DNA of 14,079 nt from positions 1 through 14,079 of the forward strand of contig JAOZSN010000074.1 in assembly GCA_029939635.1 (NCBI GenBank), written 5' to 3'. Every line of letters begins with the position of its first letter. Within the stretch, counting starts at the first letter, position 1. The DNA is from Deltaproteobacteria bacterium. GTDB taxonomy: Bacteria > Desulfobacterota > Desulfobulbia > Desulfobulbales > SURF-16. Under the pieces are notes generated by a model, which did not search any database, had not been told where the DNA came from, and saw nothing but the letters and a program-made list of their open reading frames with translations. Below, in pieces: positions 1 to 7,148 of this stretch. Made by a program: the position numbers and the translations under genes.

Positions 1-1355
1 CAATCCTAGTTGTCGATGATGAGCTGTCCATGCGTGAGTTTCTCACTATCCTCTTGGAAAAAGAAGGATATCAAGTGGAGACAGCTGTCGATGGCCATGA
101 GGGACTTTCTAAAGTAGAGTCTGACCATTTTGATTTAGTGATCACCGATATTAAAATGAGTTCTTTCTCTGGTCTGGATCTACTCCATGATATAAAAGAA
201 AAATACTCAGAATTACCGGTCATTCTCATCACCGCCTTTGCCTCCCCTGAAGATGCGGTAACTGCCATGAAAAATGGTGCCTTTGATTATATCACTAAGC
301 CGTTTAAGGTTGATGAGATAAAATCATCCATTGCCTCAGCCTTAAATATCACAGCCGATCCAAAGTCCCTAAAAAATGCCTCCTTTGGCATTATTGGTGA
401 CAGCCCAGAGATGCTAAAGATCTATGATCTTATCAGGCGCATCGCCCCTACCCAGGCCAATGTCCTTATTTATGGCGAATCTGGTACAGGTAAAGAACTG
501 GCTGCCAAGGCTATCCATGACAGCAGTAAGGTGGCAGCCAATAATTTTGTTCCCATTACCTGTAATGCTATCCCCGAAGGGCTCTTTGAAAGTGAACTTT
601 TTGGTCATATTAAGGGTTCCTTTACTGGAGCCACGGCCAACCGGGTTGGCCTTTTTGGCATGGCCAATAATGGTACTGCCTTTCTTGATGAGGTAGGTGA
701 GCTCTCTCATCTGGCCCAGACCAAACTATTGCGTGTCCTGCAGGAACGTGAGTTCAAGCGAGTGGGTGATACGCAAACCACTAAGGTCAATATCCGTATA
801 ATCTCGGCCACCAACCGTGACCTGGAAGAAGAGGTGATGGCCAGTCGTTTTCGTGAGGATCTTTTTTACCGGCTGGCCGTGGTGCCTATCCGCATGCCTC
901 CCCTACGGGAACGCAAAGGGGATGTGCCATTGCTGGTTAATCACTTTCTGGAAAAATATGCTGAGCGCTTTGACAAGGATGTGGTAGAGCTTTCCTCCTA
1001 TGCCATGCAGGTCCTCATGGACTATGACTTCCCTGGCAATGTGCGCGAGCTGGAAAATATTATTGAACGGGGTGTCGCCCTTTCCACCTCAAATATCATT
1101 CTGCCAGAAAGTCTTACTCTTTCCTCACGCCGCACCCCTTCGCCCAGTAACTCTGGTGATATTCCAGAACATTTTATTGCCGTGCGCAGTGAAGAAGAAC
1201 TCTTTGACGAGGGCATTGATGCCATCATGGCTCGTTTTGAAAAACAACTGGTCAAGCTGGCCCTGGATAAGGCTCAGTCCAAGATGCGCGCCGCAGATTT
1301 ACTAAAAGTAAGCTTTAGGTCGTTGCGCTATAAGGTCCAGAAGTATAATCTTTAA
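1..1355 (+). CDS. PilR-like sigma54-dependent response regulator, 5' end missing
   Basis: NtrC-family transcription activator, probably switched on by the histidine kinase encoded just downstream. The open frame runs to the left edge: codons before the ATG at position 30 read ILVVDDELS, the acidic pocket of a receiver domain, so the true start lies outside the window. Domains in order: receiver with phospho-acceptor Asp at 147-149; AAA+ domain with Walker A GESGTGKE at 474-497, the sigma54-contact loop as GSFTGA at 615-632 (the usual motif is GAFTGA) and a Walker B region GTAFLDEVGE near 672-701; then a Fis-type helix-turn-helix ending in SFRSLRYKVQKYNL. That ending and the partner kinase resemble PilR more than NtrC or ZraR, but no pilin gene is in view, so its targets are unknown. 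Family call is firm; the PilR assignment is moderate. Confidence 0.93.
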   Translation, partial: ILVVDDELSMREFLTILLEKEGYQVETAVDGHEGLSKVESDHFDLVITDIKMSSFSGLDLLHDIKEKYSELPVILITAFASPEDAVTAMKNGAFDYITKPFKVDEIKSSIASALNITADPKSLKNASFGIIGDSPEMLKIYDLIRRIAPTQANVLIYGESGTGKELAAKAIHDSSKVAANNFVPITCNAIPEGLFESELFGHIKGSFTGATANRVGLFGMANNGTAFLDEVGELSHLAQTKLLRVLQEREFKRVGDTQTTKVNIRIISATNRDLEEEVMASRFREDLFYRLAVVPIRMPPLRERKGDVPLLVNHFLEKYAERFDKDVVELSSYAMQVLMDYDFPGNVRELENIIERGVALSTSNIILPESLTLSSRRTPSPSNSGDIPEHFIAVRSEEELFDEGIDAIMARFEKQLVKLALDKAQSKMRAADLLKVSFRSLRYKVQKYNL

Positions 1356-1433
1356 CTACAGTTGTCAGTCGGTTCTATATAAAGGCACACCCTTAACTGC
1401 TAACAGACAACTGATAACCGGCAACTGTAGTTA
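1353..1433. repeat. inverted repeat bridging regulator stop and kinase start
   Basis: The arms TAACTACAGTTG (1353-1364) and CAACTGTAGTTA (1422-1433) are perfect 12-bp complements separated by 57 bp. The left arm begins with the TAA stop of the regulator and the right arm ends with the A of the kinase ATG. A competing pairing exists inside: CAGTTGTC (1359-1366) with GACAACTG (1406-1413). The 9-mer CTGTAGTTA recurs at 3113-3121 just after the kinase gene. It could be an RNA structure controlling kinase translation, or only low-complexity repeat sequence. No clear Shine-Dalgarno precedes the kinase ATG. Confidence 0.6.
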
Positions 1434-3106
1434 TGTCCCTGACTAATCAAGCCTGTTCCATAGCACCCATCACAGAAGAAGCCGACACTCTGCTTAAAAG
1501 ACAAATCCTTTGGGTTCTCTTTTTTCGCGTCATCTTGCTCACTGTGCTCTTAGGACTCACTGTCTTTTTACACAGCAGGGGTGATTATGAATCTCCCTTA
1601 CCATCACTGGGCATGATTGCCAGTTTTATAACACTAATTTATATCTTTACCATCGGCTCAGCGCTGCTGATCAAAATTATCCCATGCAGCAAGCCCTTTG
1701 CCTACCTGCAACTTTCCCTGGATGTCTTACTTACCACCACTCTTGTTGTCTTCAGCGGTGGGAGTCAATCCATTCTACTCATTATCTATTTCTTCCCCAT
1801 TGTCAGCGCTGCCTCCCTGCTCTTCAAACGGGGTGCCCTGTTCATTGCTGCCTTGGCCGCCTTGAGCTATGGCTCTGTACTCTGGGTAGAATTTCATGGG
1901 CTTTTCCCAAGCTATCTCCCAGCTAACAACCTGACCCATGTTAATATTGCCCTACACCGTTTCGCAGTTTCAGGGCTTTCCTTTTTTCTTATCGCCTTCC
2001 TTAGCTCCATCCTGGCCAAACGACTACAAATAGCAGAGAGAGAATTATCAGTCACCATCATGGACCGTGACCGCCTGGCCATGCTCTACAAACAAATTTT
2101 TGAGGACATTACTACTGGTATTATCACCGTTGATTCCAGTAGGCGCATTACCTCCTTTAACACTGCAGCCAACACAATTACCGGTTTCACTTCAGAGCAA
2201 GCCCTTGGTACCCCCTTTGCCACTCTCCTGCCAACCCTGTGGGCTCAAGACACAGGCTCTCTACGCTCCATGGCAGAAATCACCAGAGCCGATGGCTTTA
2301 AGATTCCAGTGGGCTACACCTGGACCAAACTTAATATGCCAGGAGAAAGCGGCGATTACCGCGTGTACACAATGCAGGATCTCAGCCGCATTAGAGAAAT
2401 GGAGGGACAGATTCGCCAGGCAGAGAAGATGGCGGCCATTGGTCGCATGGCGGCAGGAATTGCCCATGAATTTAGGAATCCACTGGCAGCCATGAGTGGG
2501 GCAGCCCAGCTACTTGAAGGTGAACTAGGCTCTAACCACACCACCAAATCCCTGATGAATATCATCATCAGAGAAAGTGATCGCCTGGAAGCAACTATCT
2601 ATGAATTCCTGCAGTTTTCCAGGCCAGCCCAGCTGGAAAAACATTGGTTCCCCTTGGCGGTCATGGTGCAAGAATCCATTACTATGGCCAAAAACGATCC
2701 GGGCTGGAATGAATCACTCCAGATAGATACAGAGATAACAGAGGGACTTGACTACCGAGGTGATGCCAACCAATTACGCCAGGTCTGTATCAACTTACTA
2801 ACCAATGCTTTTCATGCCGTTGCCCAGCAAGATAAAGGCCACATCCGTATAGCTGCCCGGGAAGAGCATAAACAGGATGGTGAGTATATTATCCTGCAGG
2901 TATGCGATAACGGTCACGGTATCCCAGAAAAAGCCTATAGTAAGATATTCGACCCCTTCTTTACCAGACGCGAGAAAGGCACAGGTCTAGGGCTAGCCAT
3001 TGTCCAACAGATCATCGACAGCCATCACGGCATTATCACCGTCGGCACCTGCGAATTGGGTGGTGCCTCTTTTACTATTCTACTTCCCCTTGTCATGAAA
3101 CAGTGA
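1433..3106 (+). CDS. PilS-like membrane sensor histidine kinase
   Basis: Sensor kinase of 557 residues, most likely the partner of the preceding sigma54 activator. The N-terminal part has about six hydrophobic segments (roughly residues 26-46, 58-80, 92-107, 112-130, 135-151, 177-195) with no large periplasmic domain, as in PilS. A PAS-like domain follows at about 215-320. The HisKA helix holds the phospho-accepting H345 in HEFRNPL, and the ATPase domain shows the N box around N454/N458, the G1 box DNGHGIP (492-498), the F box FDPFF and the G2 box GTGLGL. A stop codon in frame at 1415-1417 excludes a longer start, and the next methionine is residue 61, inside the membrane part, so ATG 1433 is the sensible choice despite a poor ribosome site. 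The gene order, regulator before kinase, is the reverse of the usual pilS-pilR order. The signal sensed is unknown. Confidence 0.9.
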   Translation: MSLTNQACSIAPITEEADTLLKRQILWVLFFRVILLTVLLGLTVFLHSRGDYESPLPSLGMIASFITLIYIFTIGSALLIKIIPCSKPFAYLQLSLDVLLTTTLVVFSGGSQSILLIIYFFPIVSAASLLFKRGALFIAALAALSYGSVLWVEFHGLFPSYLPANNLTHVNIALHRFAVSGLSFFLIAFLSSILAKRLQIAERELSVTIMDRDRLAMLYKQIFEDITTGIITVDSSRRITSFNTAANTITGFTSEQALGTPFATLLPTLWAQDTGSLRSMAEITRADGFKIPVGYTWTKLNMPGESGDYRVYTMQDLSRIREMEGQIRQAEKMAAIGRMAAGIAHEFRNPLAAMSGAAQLLEGELGSNHTTKSLMNIIIRESDRLEATIYEFLQFSRPAQLEKHWFPLAVMVQESITMAKNDPGWNESLQIDTEITEGLDYRGDANQLRQVCINLLTNAFHAVAQQDKGHIRIAAREEHKQDGEYIILQVCDNGHGIPEKAYSKIFDPFFTRREKGTGLGLAIVQQIIDSHHGIITVGTCELGGASFTILLPLVMKQ

Positions 3107-3123
3107 TACAGGCTGTAGTTACA

Positions 3124-3498
3124 TCAGACATGGAAACGTTTCTCATCTGCCAGGCGGGCTCCATTTAATAACAATTCCTGCATATTACTCTGAATTGCCC
3201 TTTTCCTGGGAATGGTATCGACCAAATGGCTGAGTTCCAGGTTAATAGTATCCCAACCAATCATGGTATGTACGGCCTCGTCATCCATAAATACGGTACT
3301 TTCTTCGGTCAGGCTGTAACAGGACGCCTCAAGAGCAACACCGTCTTGAATTACCAAAACTCCTCTTTTAACATCTTCATCAATAGTGATGATACAGCTC
3401 TGCTTATCCCGATCAATAAGACTAAGGATACTGGAAAGTGAAAAACCACTAAGATGGCCCTGAAGAAAATTGTTGGTGCCGGTGGATGTCTGAAGCAT
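3124..3498 (-). CDS. small DUF4388-like protein
   Basis: Cytoplasmic protein of 124 residues with no signal peptide or membrane segment. The N-terminal two thirds fit the DUF4388 (PatA N-terminal-like) pattern: a GHLSGFSLSSILSLID segment, then a strand pair ending in GVLVIQDG, then a helix with DEAVHTMIGWD. Such domains often sit at the front of regulatory proteins in deltaproteobacteria and cyanobacteria, with roles in gliding, motility or signalling; here the domain stands almost alone. An AGGGG ribosome site lies 8-9 bases before the ATG. It is convergent with the kinase gene, with only 17 bp between the stops, which gives a contextual but unproven link to that signalling pair. Function unknown; family call from pattern only. 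Confidence 0.7.
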   Translation of the reverse strand: MLQTSTGTNNFLQGHLSGFSLSSILSLIDRDKQSCIITIDEDVKRGVLVIQDGVALEASCYSLTEESTVFMDDEAVHTMIGWDTINLELSHLVDTIPRKRAIQSNMQELLLNGARLADEKRFHV

Positions 3499-3598
3499 AG
3501 CCTGTTACCCCTGTAGATTAAATTGCTGTACGAAAGAGAAAGTCTCTTTGTTGTTTCACACAATCAATTTGCAACAGGCGCGCCACGTTATAGTTTTT

Positions 3599-3616
3599 TT
3601 TCAAGAACCACGCCAA
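3599..3616 (-). promoter_or_regulatory. sigma54-like promoter candidate
   Basis: Read on the minus strand the site is TTGGCGTGGTTCTTGAAA. It keeps the -24 element TTGGC and the -12 TTG at the right spacing, but the normally invariant GC of the -12 box is GA. It lies about 100 bases upstream of the DUF4388-like gene. An alternative sigma70 reading of the same stretch is TTGGCG, 18 bases, TATAAC. Weak by itself; the nearby sigma54 activator gene is what makes it worth noting. Confidence 0.25.
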
Positions 3617-3640
3617 ACCATTGATCTATGGCGTTTTTTT
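3610..3640 (+). terminator. intrinsic terminator candidate, rightward
   Basis: ACGCCA (3610-3615) pairs with TGGCGT (3629-3634), and the stem runs straight into seven Ts on the plus strand (3634-3640). The 13-base loop is larger than ideal. No rightward gene ends nearby other than the kinase at 3106, so it would stop a transcript that has passed through the DUF4388-like gene in antisense. Confidence 0.45.
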
Positions 3641-3676
3641 ACACCTCACTCCAACTATCATAGCCGCCAACCCAGC

Positions 3677-3712
3677 TGTCTCACGCTCATATTTTGAGAC
3701 AGACATGAGACA
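3677..3712. repeat. heptamer repeat cluster, possible operator
   Basis: TGTCTCA at 3677-3683 is the exact reverse complement of TGAGACA at 3695-3701, and TGAGACA occurs again at 3706-3712. The two direct copies are 11 bp apart start to start, one helical turn. The cluster lies between the end of the cytochrome b gene and the DUF4388-like gene. No U-run follows on either strand, so it is not an obvious terminator. A protein-binding site acting on the DUF4388-like gene is possible. Confidence 0.4.
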
Positions 3713-3723
3713 CAGCCAACCAT

Positions 3724-4575
3724 TTAACGAATCAAGGCGCCGAGGGTAAGCAAGAGGTAGAGAACAAGCCAGGAAATAGCAAAGACGAACCACCAACGCC
3801 TGGCAGGTACATCAGGTTGCAGTAGGCCAAGAGCAATAATGAAGGTGAGGGGAAAAACAACACCAGCCCAGAAGGGTTGGATGTAATGGAGAATCTCCTG
3901 GAGGCCCAGAAAAAACCAGGGGCCAGGGGTGTAGAATACGCCAAGTTGCTCCGGCTCCATGGGAGCCAGGCAGAGAAAGGCGGTGAGCAATGAAATAACA
4001 ATGAGCAGGCCATGGCGAGAAATATGGGCTCGATATTTCCGGATATGATCCCAGCTTAAAGCGCCCCAAAGAACACCAAGCCCCACTAAGTGATTAGCAT
4101 AGACCCGTTTAAGACCATCATCAGTAATGGAAAAAAAGAGACGATTTAGGGCCTCTCCCAGCACAGGAATGGCCAGCAGGATATTTTCAGCAATACGACC
4201 TGCGGCAAGACCTGTAACATCACCGCGTAATACATAGCCAGTAAACAGAAGCAGCAATGCTACCGGCATACTACCCACCAATAGCCACCATTTCCCCCTC
4301 TTAAGCTGCGCGGCTCGACCATCAATAAGAATAGCCAGAAAATGAACCAGCATGGCCAGAAAGAAAAACTGGCTGGTGTAAAAATGAAGACTGCGCCAAA
4401 AGGAGCCAAAAGGCACCAAGGCATCCATGGCACTGCTGGAATAAAAAGGGGTATTAAAATCATACTGCAGCGCAACCACGATGCCAGAAAGAACCGACAG
4501 GTAGAGACTGACCAGACAAATTTCTCCCCACTTCACCGCACAGAGGCGACTAATCCATGACGTCTGCTGTTCCAT
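3724..4575 (-). CDS. cytochrome b (b6 plus subunit IV fused) of a Rieske/cyt b complex
   Basis: Membrane quinone-reactive di-heme cytochrome b, 283 residues. Helix pairs carry the four heme-ligand histidines: H64/H78 (13 residues between) and H162/H177 (14 between, the cytochrome b6 spacing rather than the bc1 spacing). Seven hydrophobic segments are seen, four b6-like and three subunit-IV-like. The quinol-site motif PEWY appears as GPWF (218-221) in TPGPWFFLGLQEILHY. The ATG at 4575 overlaps the Rieske stop by one base (TGATG); a TTG one codon earlier is also possible. It is the last gene of the leftward unit. It probably exchanges electrons between menaquinol and the Rieske protein encoded just before it. 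Confidence 0.9.
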   Translation of the reverse strand: MEQQTSWISRLCAVKWGEICLVSLYLSVLSGIVVALQYDFNTPFYSSSAMDALVPFGSFWRSLHFYTSQFFFLAMLVHFLAILIDGRAAQLKRGKWWLLVGSMPVALLLLFTGYVLRGDVTGLAAGRIAENILLAIPVLGEALNRLFFSITDDGLKRVYANHLVGLGVLWGALSWDHIRKYRAHISRHGLLIVISLLTAFLCLAPMEPEQLGVFYTPGPWFFLGLQEILHYIQPFWAGVVFPLTFIIALGLLQPDVPARRWWFVFAISWLVLYLLLTLGALIR

Positions 4576-5000
4576 CAAATAACGACCACGTAACCCTTAC
4601 CATCATCACCGAGTGCTTCCACCCCATAGGGGGCCAAATCTTTCTGGGCCGGCCCAGCGATGCGTTTACCCTGGGGGGTAAATTTTGACTGGTGACAAGG
4701 ACAGATAAGCAGATTTTCCTCCTGGCTGAAATGGAGGCGACAACCAAGGTGGGTACAGATACGCGACACAGCCCACACCTTCTCCTGGCCAACAAAGAGG
4801 ACAAAATCAGGATCCAGGTGCACCTCACCGGCCAGCAGGGTCTTTTCAACCTTCACGTAGCGCGGTGCCTTTGGTACATGAAAGCGGATAAATTGCAAAA
4901 GTGGATAGAGCAGTGTCAATCCAGCCACCAGCTTTAACAAATCCCAGCCACGCATGAAAAACTTGCGGCGATCTTTAGCGCAACCGCACTTGCTATCCAT
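4575..5000 (-). CDS. Rieske iron-sulfur protein with Tat-type signal anchor
   Basis: Rieske [2Fe-2S] protein of 141 residues. Ligands are C82 and H84 in CTHLGC and C100 and H103 in CPCHQS; C87 and C102 are placed for the structural disulfide. The third residue after CPC is Gln where the usual motif has Gly. The N-terminus has a twin arginine (DRRKFF, R11/R12) followed by one hydrophobic helix (about 20-38), as in Rieske proteins inserted through the Tat pathway with an uncleaved anchor. The cluster domain would face the periplasm. An AAGGGG ribosome site precedes the ATG, and the gene starts 6 bases after the molybdoenzyme stop and overlaps the cytochrome b start, so the three are almost certainly made together. 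Confidence 0.93.
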   Translation of the reverse strand: MDSKCGCAKDRRKFFMRGWDLLKLVAGLTLLYPLLQFIRFHVPKAPRYVKVEKTLLAGEVHLDPDFVLFVGQEKVWAVSRICTHLGCRLHFSQEENLLICPCHQSKFTPQGKRIAGPAQKDLAPYGVEALGDDGKGYVVVI

Positions 5001-5006
5001 TCCCCA

Positions 5007-7148
5007 CTACCCCTTAATAATACGCACAAAATTATCCCGCATACCGCGTACTCCAGAGATAGTATCCACTGTGCCGCGCGTCATCAGAGAGGTGTCAGAA
5101 ACACCACGCAGAAAGGCATCGCGAATAAGCGGAGAACGGTTACCAAAACCATGAACCAGATAACAGCAGTCATCGCGAATACCTGGCGTGACCTTGACAG
5201 CCACAGTGGTTATGGCCCGAATACCATCCTGGTTCTCCAGCCGAACCCGCTGATTATTCTTTACGCCAAAGGAAGCTGCACTGTTCTCCGAAAGCCACAG
5301 AACGTTTTCCGAAATCTCATGGTGGAGCCAGGGATCACCAGCAGTTCGCGTCTGGGTATAGACCGGACTGCGCCCATAGAGCAAACGAACAAAACCGCTG
5401 GGTACTGATTGGGGAGGCATAAAATGCGGAAAAAACGGCAAGCCATACTCTTGATTCCAGGAGGAGAGTAGCTCAATTTTCCCTGATGGGGTGCTATAAT
5501 TAAGATGGGAAACGTCAGTTAAAGGCTGTCCAACCAGTTCATCACTCCCTATCTCAACAGAATTTTTCTGCCCACCATCGACCTGATACCCAACAATTCC
5601 ACCGGCCTGACGAAGAGCAGCAAGGCTGCTCCCCAACTGACCAAGCTGCGTCTCAAGATGGCTAGCAACAGTTTTCTCAGGAAAAAGACTCCCCTGCCCT
5701 AAACCCTCAGCCAGAGATGTAACTATCTTGTAAGGATCACGACACTCATGCATCGCTGGCAGCACCGGAAAACGGCAGGAAACAAGGGACTGATCCGCAG
5801 ACTGATACGACTCCAACACATCCATGCGCTCTAAAAAAGAGGCCTCAGGCAGGATGATATCGGCATAGAGCATTGCCTCACTGGGCAAGACATCTGTACC
5901 AAAAATAAAGGGTATCTTGTTCAGGGCAGCAATGGTGCGGTAGGGCGATACCTCGGCCTGCAAAGGATTTTGCCCCCACATGCCCAGTACCTTAACCGAA
6001 CTTTCCATGGCAATGACCAGTTCACTAAAGGACATGGGCATTGGCCCTTTACTAAAATCAAATGGCGTACCACCCATGGCTGGCGAGCCCAGCAAGACAG
6101 AAAGCATAGCCTGCGCCTGCACTCGACCAACATCATTGCCATACCAACTTAAATGATTTCCTGGCAAAACCAGGCTCCGACCCGACTGCGAGCCAAGCAG
6201 CCAGCCAGTGGCACTAATCAAATCCTGGGGTAGATCAGTGATCTCTGCCACCCGCTCCAAGGTGTAGCCATAAACGTGTTCGCGCAGCTCGTCCAGACCG
6301 AGGCAACTCTCCTGCAAACGCTGCAGATCAAGGAGGTCATTGCTAAAGAGAAAATGAATCCAGCCAAGGAGCAAGGCCGTGTCTGTACCTGGCCGGATGG
6401 CAAGATGAAAGTCAGCCTTAGCGGCCATGGTAGACAGACGCGGATCAGCCACAATAAGCTTGCTACCCCGGTCCAGCATGGCACTGATTCCCCGGACCTG
6501 TTGCACCTGAACATTCTCACCCACATGACTGCCGATAAGAACAAGACAATCCACCTGCTCTGCTGCTGGTAGAGAAAGAGGATCAGGGGTTATGCCTGTG
6601 ATGGGGCCATAGCCCAAGGCACGGATATGATCGTTATGGGAGCGGGAGGAGTCATAAACATGACCTCCCAACTCAGAAATCAGGGTACGAATATAATGGC
6701 TGGACGGACCTCCACAAAGCAAAGCCAAGGAATCTGGACCATACTCCAGCAACGCCTTTTTTAATTGATCACGAATCTCAGCATTTGCCTCCTTCCAAGA
6801 GATACGCCGCCACTTGCCACTGCCCCGGGAACCAATCCTTTTCATGGGGAACTTGAGCCGGTCAGGATCAGTCAAAATCTGTCCTGCGGCCAGTCCTCTG
6901 GCACAGAGCTTACCACTTGTTGGCGCGAAAAAGGGATTCCCGTAGAGCCGAACATTTTTGCCCTGCACCTGAGCCACCATCGGACACCGAGCCCGGCACA
7001 ATCCACAAACCGTACTAACCTTCTCTCGTCTCCCTTTTCCTTTAGCCGCCTTGGCTGCACCAGCCACAGTACACGTGCCAGTTGACATGGCAAAGGCTGC
7101 TGCTGTCAATGAGGTAGTCTTCAAAAAAGTTCTACGATTATACTTCAT
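5007..7148 (-). CDS. Tat-exported molybdopterin oxidoreductase, PsrA/PhsA-like
   Basis: Large periplasmic catalytic subunit of the DMSO reductase superfamily, 713 residues. The start at 7148 is chosen because it gives a clean Tat signal (NRRTFLK at residues 4-10, then a hydrophobic stretch to about 30) behind GGAGG; the open frame extends 26 codons upstream, but that would bury the signal. The [4Fe-4S] site is C48, C51, C55 and C82. The C-terminal region (HGFG, GVSDTSLMTRGTVD, GMRDNFVRI) matches polysulfide and thiosulfate reductase catalytic subunits. At the expected molybdenum-ligand region (about 161-172, GGHVYDSSRSHN) the Cys typical of PsrA is not visible; Ser168 or Ser170 could replace it. 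The start overlaps the coaBC 3' end by 11 bases. Partners downstream are Rieske and cytochrome b rather than PsrB and PsrC. Substrate unknown. Confidence 0.88.
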   Translation of the reverse strand: MKYNRRTFLKTTSLTAAAFAMSTGTCTVAGAAKAAKGKGRREKVSTVCGLCRARCPMVAQVQGKNVRLYGNPFFAPTSGKLCARGLAAGQILTDPDRLKFPMKRIGSRGSGKWRRISWKEANAEIRDQLKKALLEYGPDSLALLCGGPSSHYIRTLISELGGHVYDSSRSHNDHIRALGYGPITGITPDPLSLPAAEQVDCLVLIGSHVGENVQVQQVRGISAMLDRGSKLIVADPRLSTMAAKADFHLAIRPGTDTALLLGWIHFLFSNDLLDLQRLQESCLGLDELREHVYGYTLERVAEITDLPQDLISATGWLLGSQSGRSLVLPGNHLSWYGNDVGRVQAQAMLSVLLGSPAMGGTPFDFSKGPMPMSFSELVIAMESSVKVLGMWGQNPLQAEVSPYRTIAALNKIPFIFGTDVLPSEAMLYADIILPEASFLERMDVLESYQSADQSLVSCRFPVLPAMHECRDPYKIVTSLAEGLGQGSLFPEKTVASHLETQLGQLGSSLAALRQAGGIVGYQVDGGQKNSVEIGSDELVGQPLTDVSHLNYSTPSGKIELLSSWNQEYGLPFFPHFMPPQSVPSGFVRLLYGRSPVYTQTRTAGDPWLHHEISENVLWLSENSAASFGVKNNQRVRLENQDGIRAITTVAVKVTPGIRDDCCYLVHGFGNRSPLIRDAFLRGVSDTSLMTRGTVDTISGVRGMRDNFVRIIKG

